Source of the DNA: Clostridia bacterium
Lineage (GTDB): Bacteria > Bacillota > Clostridia > TANB77 > CAG-508
DNA: 47,148 bases
Direction of reading: 5' to 3'
Assembly (NCBI GenBank): GCA_017404545.1
Contig: JAFRCC010000022.1
Location: forward strand, 150,448-197,595
The notes below the pieces were generated by a model. The model was not told the DNA's origin. It was given only the letters and a program-made list of their open reading frames with translations, and searched no databases. The stretch's first letter is position 1. Every line of letters starts with the position of its first letter. Below, piece after piece: positions 36,188-44,061 of the stretch. Made by a program: the position numbers and the translations under genes.

Positions 36188-36443
36188 GTCCTAATCCATC
36201 AGCCACAACCATCATTTTATATTTTTGATTATCCTTATGCTTCATTATTAGAACAGCATCTTCTTGGTTATCTCTAATGTTTCCAACTCTTGTACTTGCA
36301 GATAAATCTGAACCAATGTTTATATCTCCTTCAACTTCCTTCTCGGGCATCTCAGTATCTCTATCTGGATCCTCATACCCGGTTATCATTCTAGATAATC
36401 TTTTTACATTATCCATATATATTACTAAATTACCAAATCTCAT
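36147..36443 (-). CDS. PP2C-type protein phosphatase, N-terminal part
   Basis: Serine/threonine phosphatase of the PP2C family. ATG 36443 follows GAGG. After about 50 residues the frame shows the first PP2C motifs (TRVGNIRDNQEDA and VVADGLG), then meets CGG at residue 86 and ends at TAA twelve codons later. Skipping the C of CGG restores the metal-binding DGLGG motif and the full enzyme. The break therefore lies within the active site, and only the shifted product could be active. A partner kinase is not in the window. Confidence 0.85.
   Translation of the reverse strand: MRFGNLVIYMDNVKRLSRMITGYEDPDRDTEMPEKEVEGDINIGSDLSASTRVGNIRDNQEDAVLIMKHKDNQKYKMMVVADGLGRIRSWRKSKSYYS
36185..36188 (-). other. 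Candidate +1 frameshift site CGGA in the PP2C gene
   Basis: Frame zero reads GGA TTA GGA CGG ATA CGA. Omitting C36188 gives GGA TTA GGA GGA TAC GAA, the conserved DGLGG motif. Confidence 0.65.
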
Positions 36444-36481
36444 ATCTTAACCTCAATAATTTAAAAATTTTTCATAAGTAT

Positions 36482-36997
36482 CTATATATTTTGTTTTATA
36501 TATTTCTCTACACTTTCTATTCCTTTTGACATCTTATTATTTGAAATAATATTCCCTATCTCAACATCAAACCACTCTGGTATTGGCGTATTTTTGGCCT
36601 GCTCTTCACTTTTAAATTCAATTTCTGCAAAAATTACTCCCTCATAGACTCCGTGAAATATATCAAGCTCTATATTTAACCCATCCTTATACGGAATTAC
36701 ATACCTATCTTTTTCTATTGTAATCCTTGATGGATCAGTTTTTATGCTATCATATTGCTCTTTCGTTATTTCTTCTTCAAATTCATTCACTGCAATTAAT
36801 TTTCTACCAGTTTTTACTGTATATATGTACTTTACCATATTGTTTTTTATAATTTTTCGCTTTCTAATTGCTGTTAACATGTCCGAATATATATAATCCT
36901 GTATAATAGTTTTTTTTGTATCCTTATATTTCTCGGTTATTTCACTAATCTTTTGTATATTTTTTATATAAAATCTACGTTCAATTTCTAATCCCAT
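36482..36997 (-). CDS. CYTH domain protein (triphosphate tunnel metalloenzyme family)
   Basis: A 171-residue protein with the CYTH signature EIERRF at residues 4-9 (ExExR/K type) and alternating charged strands (IRKRKI, YIYTVKTGR, EFEEEIT, IELDIF, FAEIEF) that line the phosphate tunnel. Members hydrolyse triphosphates or other phosphate chains; the substrate cannot be told from sequence. It lies upstream of the PP2C gene on the same strand, about 40 bases away, so the two may share a message. Confidence 0.85.
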   Translation of the reverse strand: MGLEIERRFYIKNIQKISEITEKYKDTKKTIIQDYIYSDMLTAIRKRKIIKNNMVKYIYTVKTGRKLIAVNEFEEEITKEQYDSIKTDPSRITIEKDRYVIPYKDGLNIELDIFHGVYEGVIFAEIEFKSEEQAKNTPIPEWFDVEIGNIISNNKMSKGIESVEKYIKQNI

Positions 36998-37079
36998 TTT
37001 ATTTCCCCCAATAAAAATATACCATATATCTATATAGAATTCAAATTAAAATAATCTATAAAATATAATTCAACATAAA

Positions 37080-37105
37080 GAGGCAAGTTTCAGAAAACCT
37101 ACCTC
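37080..37105 (-). terminator. Terminator of the L,D-transpeptidase gene
   Basis: GAGGTAGGTTT and AAACTTGCCTC pair over 11 bp (two wobbles) around TCTG, then TTTATGTT on the minus strand, 12 bases past the stop. Confidence 0.65.
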
Positions 37106-37116
37106 CCAATTTACAT

Positions 37117-38133
37117 CTATTCAATGTCTATTCCATAACTTGCTGCAATGCTCTTATCTGATGCAGAAGTATTTTTTACAATAACTGTTGTTCCATATGG
37201 TACCATACTATACAATTCGATTACCTCACTATTATGCATTCTAACACATCCATGAGATGCATGCGTACCTATACTACTATCGTTATTGGTACCATGGATT
37301 GCATATCCACCTGATTTAAATTGCATCCATCTTGGACCTAATGGGTTGCTTGGATCTTTATCATATCCAGCAATATTATATTTATAATATGGTCTATTTT
37401 GCAACTTTTCAAATATTTCAAATTTTCCTTGAGGTGTTGGTGTCCCACTTGTTCCTGTAGCGCATGAGTATGAGCCTACTAAACTACCTGATCTATAATA
37501 TCTTAAAGTATTATTTCTACTATTAATAATTATTAAATGTGATATCGTTTCCGAACCACTTTCTGACTCGTCCTCATCATTGTCATCGTCGTCCTCATTA
37601 TATGACTCTTCTACTTGAGGTTTTGGCTCTGGTTTGTCATCCGATAAATAGTCTCCTCTAACAAATCCTACACCACCATTATACGAAATTCTATACCAGA
37701 TTCCAGATTCACCAGTTATGTCAACCTCACTTCCGAATGTTAATGAACCAATTCTTGAATAACTTGTTTCTGGTCCAGATCTAACATTTAGACTATCCGC
37801 GGTTACATATTTAGTTCCAGATGCTTGAGTAATTTCAATTTCTTTTTTTGGCTTTTCCTCTTTTTCTTGTTCTTCTTGCCTTTCTTCCTCCTCTTCTTCT
37901 TCATCTTGTTGCTCTTCTTCATTTTCATCCGTGGCTTCTTCTTCATTTTCTTCATTGGCATCCTCATTAGTTTCTCTCATAGCCTCTTTAGTATTTTCAT
38001 TTGATACATTTTCTTCAAACTTAGATATTTCTACGTCCTTTTGATTAGCTTTAATATAGAAAATACTAGCAATTACTATAATTAGAGAAACTGTAATTGC
38101 AGCAATACCAATGTATACCTTTTTTAACTTCAT
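37117..38133 (-). CDS. L,D-transpeptidase (YkuD) with SH3 domain
   Basis: Cell-wall enzyme that forms cross-links between peptidoglycan stems, located outside the membrane. ATG 38133 has TAGGAG at good spacing, giving 338 residues. An N-terminal membrane helix (about 5-25) is followed by a very acidic Glu/Asn spacer, an SH3_3 domain (about 105-170, SLNVRSGPETSYSRIG) and a second acidic linker. The YkuD domain with IHGTNN and the catalytic ASHGCVRMHN lies near the C-terminus. Monocistronic, with a terminator after it. Confidence 0.94.
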   Translation of the reverse strand: MKLKKVYIGIAAITVSLIIVIASIFYIKANQKDVEISKFEENVSNENTKEAMRETNEDANEENEEEATDENEEEQQDEEEEEEERQEEQEKEEKPKKEIEITQASGTKYVTADSLNVRSGPETSYSRIGSLTFGSEVDITGESGIWYRISYNGGVGFVRGDYLSDDKPEPKPQVEESYNEDDDDNDEDESESGSETISHLIIINSRNNTLRYYRSGSLVGSYSCATGTSGTPTPQGKFEIFEKLQNRPYYKYNIAGYDKDPSNPLGPRWMQFKSGGYAIHGTNNDSSIGTHASHGCVRMHNSEVIELYSMVPYGTTVIVKNTSASDKSIAASYGIDIE

Positions 38134-38286
38134 ATACATCATCTCCTATAATAAATCTCTACCTCTTAATTTTAGCTTATTTTACATAATTTGTCAACTT
38201 TATGTATTATTTTCATTTTTATAAAGTTTTGGTATATACTATATCTGATCTTATTATATAGGATGGATTTCAATATAATCAAAAGT

Positions 38287-38320
38287 AAAAAAAAGAGCCT
38301 ACACCTATATGTGCAGACTC
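38287..38320 (-). terminator. Terminator of the DUF2651 gene
   Basis: GAGTCTGCAC and GTGTAGGCTC pair (with wobbles) around a 6-base loop, followed by eight T on the minus strand. Confidence 0.8.
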
Positions 38321-38323
38321 ATT

Positions 38324-38707
38324 CTACCTCCAATATCTTCTATTCATGTTATTCTTATCAACAATTATTTCCGATTTCGTACAGCCATAGTAATTATTAG
38401 TATTTTCATCGTTTAAATCATTATTAATTTCTATATTATCTACATTTGAGTTGTTATGATTACCATTATTACATTTTCTAATTATAGTCTTAATTAACCT
38501 TGTTATAATTGCTGATAAGTATGCAATTATTGCATATACAACTGCTAGTATAAAAAAAGATTCATCAAATATAGTAACTGCTAAAATTATAAATATTGCA
38601 AATGCTGCTAGAGCTACCAATATTGGACTATTGATTATTTTTTGAAGTATTATAGAAAAAACAATTGTGGCAAATGGAATAGCAAATAGTAACAATAATA
38701 AGTTCAT
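38324..38707 (-). CDS. DUF2651-like small membrane protein
   Basis: 127 residues with three or four N-terminal membrane helices (about 1-70) and a polar, Asn-rich cytoplasmic tail ending NRRYWR. The opening MNLLLLLFAIPFATIVFSII resembles DUF2651 (YbeF-like) proteins of unknown role; this match is from memory and moderate. No neighbours share a clear function. Confidence 0.6.
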   Translation of the reverse strand: MNLLLLLFAIPFATIVFSIILQKIINSPILVALAAFAIFIILAVTIFDESFFILAVVYAIIAYLSAIITRLIKTIIRKCNNGNHNNSNVDNIEINNDLNDENTNNYYGCTKSEIIVDKNNMNRRYWR

Positions 38708-38778
38708 AATATATCATCCCCTCGATGCTTATGATATATATATTATGAAATAGTACTTTTTTTGATACTTTACCCAGA

Positions 38779-40623
38779 TTATATTAACTTATCTAATATT
38801 TCAATTTCATTTTCCATGTCATTATCTTTTAATATTATATTTTCCTGTTCCATATAATCTTTTAACTTCCTGAAAGTTTCCTTATATTCTTCACTAATCG
38901 TTATTTTTATTGAAGTTCTTTCATTTACTCCAAGAACTCGTTTTACGTATTCGTCTTCATATGCAAAATCTGTTACATCATATACCTTACTAGGTTTGAA
39001 TTCTTCATATTTAGTTTTTTCGTAGATTGTCCAATTCTTCATAGTTCCAACGTATCTTGCAAGTACAATTGCTTTCCTAATTCCAAGATTATCATAGTAA
39101 TCCTGGTTATCATCTTTGAAAGATACTTTTTTACTATTTTGATGGCTATTTTCTTCAGTATCTTTATAAGATACATTTAATTCAACCTGTGCATTATCTG
39201 ATTTTTTTATTTTTTTAAGTTTTAATACAATTATTCCGCCTTTAACGTCGCCGTCATCATTTGAAGAAGATGGAAACAATGTATTCACATGCATTATATT
39301 ACCTGTTGATTTATTTACTGAATCTGATCCATACACATTTGTAATTTCATAGCAATCTGATTTAAATGATAAATCTAAATCATATACTAAAGGCGTAACC
39401 ATGTAGTCGAATTCGTCAGTAAGAATTTTCTTAAACTCCTCTGCACTATGTACCGAATAATAGTTAAATCCTCTTACATCTGAAACTCCTTCTGTATATT
39501 TTGTATTAAAATCAACACCAACTCCAACAAATGTTGTATAAATTTTATTGTCGCTATTTTTCTTAATCTTTTCTGTCATTCCATCGGTTGAAGTAACACC
39601 TAAATTTGGCATAGCATCGGTTATTACTATTATTCTATTTTGATATTCATTACTGCTAATTTCGGCCCCATACAATTCCGTCGCCATTTCATATCCACTT
39701 GAAAAGTTTGTTCCTCCAACTGGCTCAACTTCTAATATATGTGATTTTAAAGTTTCTGTATCTGTATCTTCAATCTCAACAAGCTTGCAACCTATATAAG
39801 CTTGATCATCAAATAATACTATTCCAATTCTATCATCTGGATTTAGCTGATCTATTAAACTATTTACACATTCTTCAGCAATTTTCATTTTTGTTTTATT
39901 GCTGATACTTTGATCCATTGTTGTCTTTTTATCATAGTAATATGAGCTAAATGACGATGACATTGAGCCAGATATATCTAAAACTATTACCAAATTTAGT
40001 TTCTTTCTATTAAAATCTGATTCCTTTATATTTGAATTTAGTCCAACCGACATATAATACTCTTTTTCACCATTCACAGGGTTTGTTGAAACTGCCATAG
40101 AATATGATGGATAAAATAATTCATCTGAATCTCTATTTACAACACCTGTATCAAAATAATACTCTGAATATATTCCGTTATATGTTATATCTGTTGATAA
40201 TGGTAAATATCCATTTTTTATATTTTCTCTAAAATTTTTAGCATTGTTTGCTCCACCTACCGAATAACCTAAATAGCTATCTGAAGCTGAGTAATTTCTT
40301 GAATTTGATGCACTTGGTTTTGATGAAGAAACGCTTGATTTTGATGATGTACTTGCTGCATCTAAAGTTGTGCTTTCTGATGTAGCTCCTATCACTGATT
40401 GAGGATTGTGCCTACCTGAATACGTACTACCATCTGAATGGCTACTTTGAGGATTATACTCCCAAACATCTTCTCCCTTAGCAATTCTATTATCCAACTT
40501 TGATTCATTTGTATGTACACCAATCTCATTGTTTTTTAATTTTGGGAGAGTTAAAATTAATCCTCCTACTATAGCAATTAGAATAATAATTGCTATCGCA
40601 ATAAAAAATTTTTTCTTTTTCAT
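38779..40623 (-). CDS. Membrane-anchored von Willebrand factor A (YfbK-like) protein
   Basis: ATG 40623 (AAAGGA at good spacing) gives 614 residues; the earlier ATG at 40632 is too near the ribosome binding site. One N-terminal membrane helix is followed by a Ser-rich linker (about 80-120) and a domain with the YfbK-type LNLVIVLDISGSMSSS, in which DISGS (216-220) is the metal-ion adhesion site. DDRIGIVLFDD and VVITDAMPNLG follow as in other vWA domains. The C-terminal part is a helical extension. It directly follows the tethered sigma factor gene, so the two may act in one signalling unit. Confidence 0.85.
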   Translation of the reverse strand: MKKKKFFIAIAIIILIAIVGGLILTLPKLKNNEIGVHTNESKLDNRIAKGEDVWEYNPQSSHSDGSTYSGRHNPQSVIGATSESTTLDAASTSSKSSVSSSKPSASNSRNYSASDSYLGYSVGGANNAKNFRENIKNGYLPLSTDITYNGIYSEYYFDTGVVNRDSDELFYPSYSMAVSTNPVNGEKEYYMSVGLNSNIKESDFNRKKLNLVIVLDISGSMSSSFSSYYYDKKTTMDQSISNKTKMKIAEECVNSLIDQLNPDDRIGIVLFDDQAYIGCKLVEIEDTDTETLKSHILEVEPVGGTNFSSGYEMATELYGAEISSNEYQNRIIVITDAMPNLGVTSTDGMTEKIKKNSDNKIYTTFVGVGVDFNTKYTEGVSDVRGFNYYSVHSAEEFKKILTDEFDYMVTPLVYDLDLSFKSDCYEITNVYGSDSVNKSTGNIMHVNTLFPSSSNDDGDVKGGIIVLKLKKIKKSDNAQVELNVSYKDTEENSHQNSKKVSFKDDNQDYYDNLGIRKAIVLARYVGTMKNWTIYEKTKYEEFKPSKVYDVTDFAYEDEYVKRVLGVNERTSIKITISEEYKETFRKLKDYMEQENIILKDNDMENEIEILDKLI

Positions 40624-40641
40624 AAAAAACATCCTTTCTTT

Positions 40642-41532
40642 TTATTTTTTAGATGTTTTCTTATTCACCTTTTGTTGGTGTTTTATAAAAATAATTGAAA
40701 ATATTATTGTAAGAGCCAAAAAAATTCCACAAATACTCATTATTCCTATATTTATATTGCTTTGCTCTACATTGCTACTATCCGTTGTTGTTTCTGGCTC
40801 TGTAGAGCTTATTATTGAGTCAATGTTCCTACTCTTGTTACTTTTACTTTCGGAAGATGAATGTATATTGCTACTTCCCTCCTCATTTTCGCTATTTGTC
40901 ACATCATCATTCTCTACACTTCTATTTGCCTTTTCTTCCTTAATTTCCTTATTATCTGTATTAATATATTTTAATCCAATTATTAATGTAATTATAAACA
41001 TTGCTAAATTTGAAATTGCAGCTTTAAGCGATTTAATAGAGCTATAATAGTACCATTGTACTGTTGCAATTGGCATAGACATAATTTGTCCTATTTCTTT
41101 AAATGTAAATTCTGATATTACCTTTAATGAAACGATTTGCTCTTGTTTTTTATTTAATTTTTTAACTAACTTATTATAGCTTTCATCATCAATTATATTT
41201 TCAATTTCATTTTCATTGCTCTTTGTATTCTCAAGCTCTTCTTCATTTTCATTAATTTTTGTCTTTCTTATTAGTTGTAAACATTCATTTTTAACAACTG
41301 TATACATCCAAGAAGATTCATATTCACTTGGGTACTGATCTTCTCTCATCTTTAATATCTTTTCAAATACAATTTGAGAAACATCTTCGCTATTTTCTGC
41401 GTTTTTTAAAATTGAAAAACAAATTCTATAAACAAGTTTATAATTGTTACTATAAAACTTCTCGAAATATTCACTTTTATTTTCCTTCAATTTCACAAAG
41501 TCGATATGAACTGTTTCTTTAATATTTTCCAT
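40642..41532 (-). CDS. ECF-type sigma factor fused to two membrane helices
   Basis: 296 residues. The first 172 form an ECF sigma factor: region 2 (YKLVYRICFSILKNAENSEDVSQIVFEKI) and region 4 (FTFKEIGQIMSMPIATVQWYYYSSIKSLK). Two membrane helices (174-190 and 262-284) follow, enclosing a Ser/Asn/Glu-rich loop of about 70 residues that would lie outside the cell, and a basic tail. The factor is thus probably held at the membrane and may be released or altered by a signal. The vWA gene begins 18 bases downstream and is the likely partner. No separate anti-sigma gene is seen. Confidence 0.85.
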   Translation of the reverse strand: MENIKETVHIDFVKLKENKSEYFEKFYSNNYKLVYRICFSILKNAENSEDVSQIVFEKILKMREDQYPSEYESSWMYTVVKNECLQLIRKTKINENEEELENTKSNENEIENIIDDESYNKLVKKLNKKQEQIVSLKVISEFTFKEIGQIMSMPIATVQWYYYSSIKSLKAAISNLAMFIITLIIGLKYINTDNKEIKEEKANRSVENDDVTNSENEEGSSNIHSSSESKSNKSRNIDSIISSTEPETTTDSSNVEQSNINIGIMSICGIFLALTIIFSIIFIKHQQKVNKKTSKK

Positions 41533-41551
41533 AACACGCCTTTCTCTTTTT

Positions 41552-41618
41552 TAAGAAAAAAAGACGGCTCTGCTTCGTTCATTCTTTATTTACGCACGAA
41601 ACAGAACCATCCATCTCT
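41552..41618 (-). terminator. Terminator of pyk
   Basis: On the minus strand GGTTCTGTTTCGT and ACGAAGCAGAGCC pair around a 17-base loop and run into seven T. It shares ACGAAACAGAAC with the hairpin at 9257-9300. Confidence 0.8.
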
Positions 41619-41635
41619 ATAGTTTTTGGCTCTTT

Positions 41636-43060
41636 TTATAATTGTTCAATCTTTAAGAAGTTTGTTTGCTTTGCTCCGTTCTTTGGGAATCCACCTGTTA
41701 AAGCGATTATATCTCCCTCTTTAGCTCCCATTAATTCTTTTGCTTTTTCTTTAGCTATAGTTGTAAATTCTTCTATAGTTTTTGCAGATTCTATAACAAC
41801 TGGATAAACTGCATAGTTTAATGCTAAAGATCTAGCAACTGCTTCTGAATTTGTAGCAGCTAGAATTAAGCATCTTGGTTTTAAGTTACTAATTCTTCTT
41901 GCTGTGTCTCCTGATTCTGTTGCAGCAACTATTGATTGAATTCCAAGTACACTTGCAGCATTTACAACACTATTAGCTATTGTTTCTGTAACATTTACTT
42001 CTCTTACAGAATCAAATTCATAATCATAATCATAGTATTCTTCTGTATCTTTACAGATTTCAGCCATATACTTAACAACCTCTACTGGGAATTTACCAAC
42101 TGTTGTTTCTCCAGAAAGCATTACAGCATCTGTTCCATCAAGTACTGCATTTGCAACATCTGAAACTTCAGCTCTTGTTGGTCTTGCGCTCTTCTTCATT
42201 GACTCAAGCATTTCTGTGGCTACAACTACAAATTTACCTTTTTCACGACATTTTTCAATCATGATTTTTTGATATTTTGGTAATTGTTGCATTGGAACTT
42301 CAACACCTAAGTCACCACGAGCAACCATAATACCATCAGAAACATCTATAATTGAATCTAAGTTTTCAACACCCGTTGTACTTTCAATTTTAGAAATAAT
42401 CTTTAGGTCTTCTCTGTTATATTCTTTTAATATTTCCCTTGCTGCTAAAACATCTTCTTTACATGATACGAATGATAGTGCTAAATAATCACCCTCATGC
42501 TCGCAAGCATAAATTATATCTTCTCTATCAATATCACTAATAAATGGAATATCTAATTTAACACCAGGTGCATTTAAAGATTTTTTGTTACCTAATACAC
42601 CACCATTAATTATTTTACAAGTTACTCCATCATCTTCAACAGAAATAACTTGTATTTTCATCAATCCATTTTCTAATAACACTATTGATCCAACATCTAA
42701 GTTGTCAATAGCTTGTGGATGGTTAACTGAGAATCTCTCTTCGTTTCCAACAACAGTTTCTTTTACCATTCTGATTGTTTTTCCCTCAACTAAATTAATT
42801 TCTCCATTTTCAACCATACCATTTCTGAATTCTGGTCCCTTTGTATCGTATAGAATAGCAACATTCTTTCCTGTCATTTCTCTCACTTTATGTACTGAAT
42901 CAACAACTGCTGCTCTTTCTTCCATTGTTGCATGAGAGAAATTGATACGAGCAACGTTCATTCCTACATCAACCATTTTACTCATTACTTCTGGAGCAGT
43001 ACTTGCTGGTCCAATACTACAAATTATTTTTGTCTTTTTAATATTTGTTACACAACTCAT
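41636..43060 (-). CDS. pyk: Pyruvate kinase
   Basis: Last step of glycolysis, making ATP and pyruvate. The 474 residues match the short form without the extra C-terminal PEP-utiliser domain. Seen are KTKIICSIGPAS at the N-terminus, the substrate-binding RINFSHA, and the family signature ISKIESTTGVENLD with the catalytic lysine, followed by MVARGDLGVEVP and TEMLESM. ATG 43060 has AAGGAG upstream. A promoter lies at 43102-43130, next to a decayed insertion sequence. Confidence 0.97.
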   Translation of the reverse strand: MSCVTNIKKTKIICSIGPASTAPEVMSKMVDVGMNVARINFSHATMEERAAVVDSVHKVREMTGKNVAILYDTKGPEFRNGMVENGEINLVEGKTIRMVKETVVGNEERFSVNHPQAIDNLDVGSIVLLENGLMKIQVISVEDDGVTCKIINGGVLGNKKSLNAPGVKLDIPFISDIDREDIIYACEHEGDYLALSFVSCKEDVLAAREILKEYNREDLKIISKIESTTGVENLDSIIDVSDGIMVARGDLGVEVPMQQLPKYQKIMIEKCREKGKFVVVATEMLESMKKSARPTRAEVSDVANAVLDGTDAVMLSGETTVGKFPVEVVKYMAEICKDTEEYYDYDYEFDSVREVNVTETIANSVVNAASVLGIQSIVAATESGDTARRISNLKPRCLILAATNSEAVARSLALNYAVYPVVIESAKTIEEFTTIAKEKAKELMGAKEGDIIALTGGFPKNGAKQTNFLKIEQL

Positions 43061-43101
43061 TTTCTAATACATCTCCTTAATTTTTTTATTACATGCCAGT
43101 A

Positions 43102-43130
43102 ATTATATAATTAAATGGGAAAAAAATCAA
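43102..43130 (-). promoter_or_regulatory. Promoter of pyk
   Basis: TTGATT (43125-43130), 17 bases, TATAAT (43102-43107) on the minus strand. The insertion sequence end lies only 26 bases upstream of the -35 box, so the promoter itself is intact. Confidence 0.7.
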
Positions 43131-43525
43131 TAATTGTCGAAAAAAAAGTAGTATGTTGGTCGTAGGTTTGTCAAACATATGTCACACTTTCTCGTCATTA
43201 CTGACCTAAAAATACCTATAACATGATTTTTGAACTTTAACCATTTATAACTTGTGTTATAACTTAATCTGTTTGTAAATTCAAATCCATTGTCTGTTTG
43301 TATTTCCTCTACTTTAAATGGAAATTTCTTTAATATTACTTCCACAAATTTGCTTGACTCATACGTACTATGCTCCTTTGCAAACCATAATACTCTTAAT
43401 CGCGTATATTCATCTATCGCTGTATATTGGTAATATCTTTCTCCTTGTTCCTTTAATTCTTTTGTCATACATTTCATCGGTACATATTTCACATCTACTT
43501 GCACTCTTTGTCCTGGATACGTCAT
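43127..43525 (-). pseudogene. Transposase integrase-core part, truncated (ORF B)
   Basis: Encodes the N-terminal part of an rve/DDE integrase core: PGQRVQVDVKYV with the first Asp, YQYTAIDEYTRLRVLW, and IQTDNGFEFTNR with the second Asp. The match to IS481-type transposases stops soon after, and the expected segment with the catalytic Glu is missing. The last 30 or so residues are read from the end of the element. It is joined to ORF A by a -1 shift at an AAAAAG run. No active enzyme is expected. Confidence 0.8.
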
Positions 43526-44032
43526 TTGATGATACGCTTTCGGCTCATATACTTTCTTCTTACTGGGAGCTTTTTATAAATTCCCATCCTTACCATCGTT
43601 CTATACAAACTGGTTACACTCCTTGTATATCCGACTTTTCGCAACTTTACCCATAATACTACTAATCCTGTATCTTTATTCTTATTTTTATAATCTCTAA
43701 TTAATTTAAGCTCTTGCTTTGTATGGGCTCTGGGACTTCTATGCGGTTTTCTTGATTTATTTACCAATGATTCTAATGTACCATCATATCTTTCTCTCCA
43801 TCTGTATATTGTCTTCCTGTGCAATTTATATACCAATGCTGCTGCTGTTACTCCATGTTTATAAGAATATTTAATTACTGATTGCTTAAATTTGATATCT
43901 TGTGTTATACTATTCATGAGAAATACCTCCAATAAAAAGTTTTTGTGGTTAAAAACATTTTATCATATTTTTGGTATTTCTCATTTTTTTATTTTATTCA
44001 TTGTGACATATCTATTGTAAACCTATACACTA
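43156..44032 (-). mobile_element. Internally deleted IS481-like insertion sequence
   Basis: Imperfect terminal inverted repeats of about 31 bp lie at 43156-43186 and 44002-44032; both have ATATGTCACA at the inner end and TAGGTTT further out. Between them are two transposase reading frames lacking the C-terminal third of the enzyme, so the copy is non-autonomous. It sits between the lipoprotein gene and the pyk promoter. Confidence 0.75.
43522..43917 (-). CDS. Transposase N-terminal helix-turn-helix part (ORF A)
   Basis: ATG 43917 follows GGAGG and begins MNSITQDIKFKQSVIKYS. The 131 residues hold a helix-turn-helix (ALVYKLHRKTIYRWRERY) and a second DNA-binding segment typical of IS481/IS3-like transposases. 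Near 43570-43576 the message reads TAT AAA AAG C; a -1 shift there continues KKAPSKKKVYEPKAYHQ into ORF B. This may be natural programmed shifting or decay. The element as a whole is truncated. Confidence 0.8.
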   Translation of the reverse strand: MNSITQDIKFKQSVIKYSYKHGVTAAALVYKLHRKTIYRWRERYDGTLESLVNKSRKPHRSPRAHTKQELKLIRDYKNKNKDTGLVVLWVKLRKVGYTRSVTSLYRTMVRMGIYKKLPVRRKYMSRKRIIK

Positions 44033-44061
44033 ATTTTTGTTAATATTTGATGTTTATATTT

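Noticed and set aside
18420..36188. CGG read as a sense codon with a different amino acid (codon reassignment) at the three sites
   Set aside because: A changed amino acid would not fix the reading frame; all three need a +1 shift.
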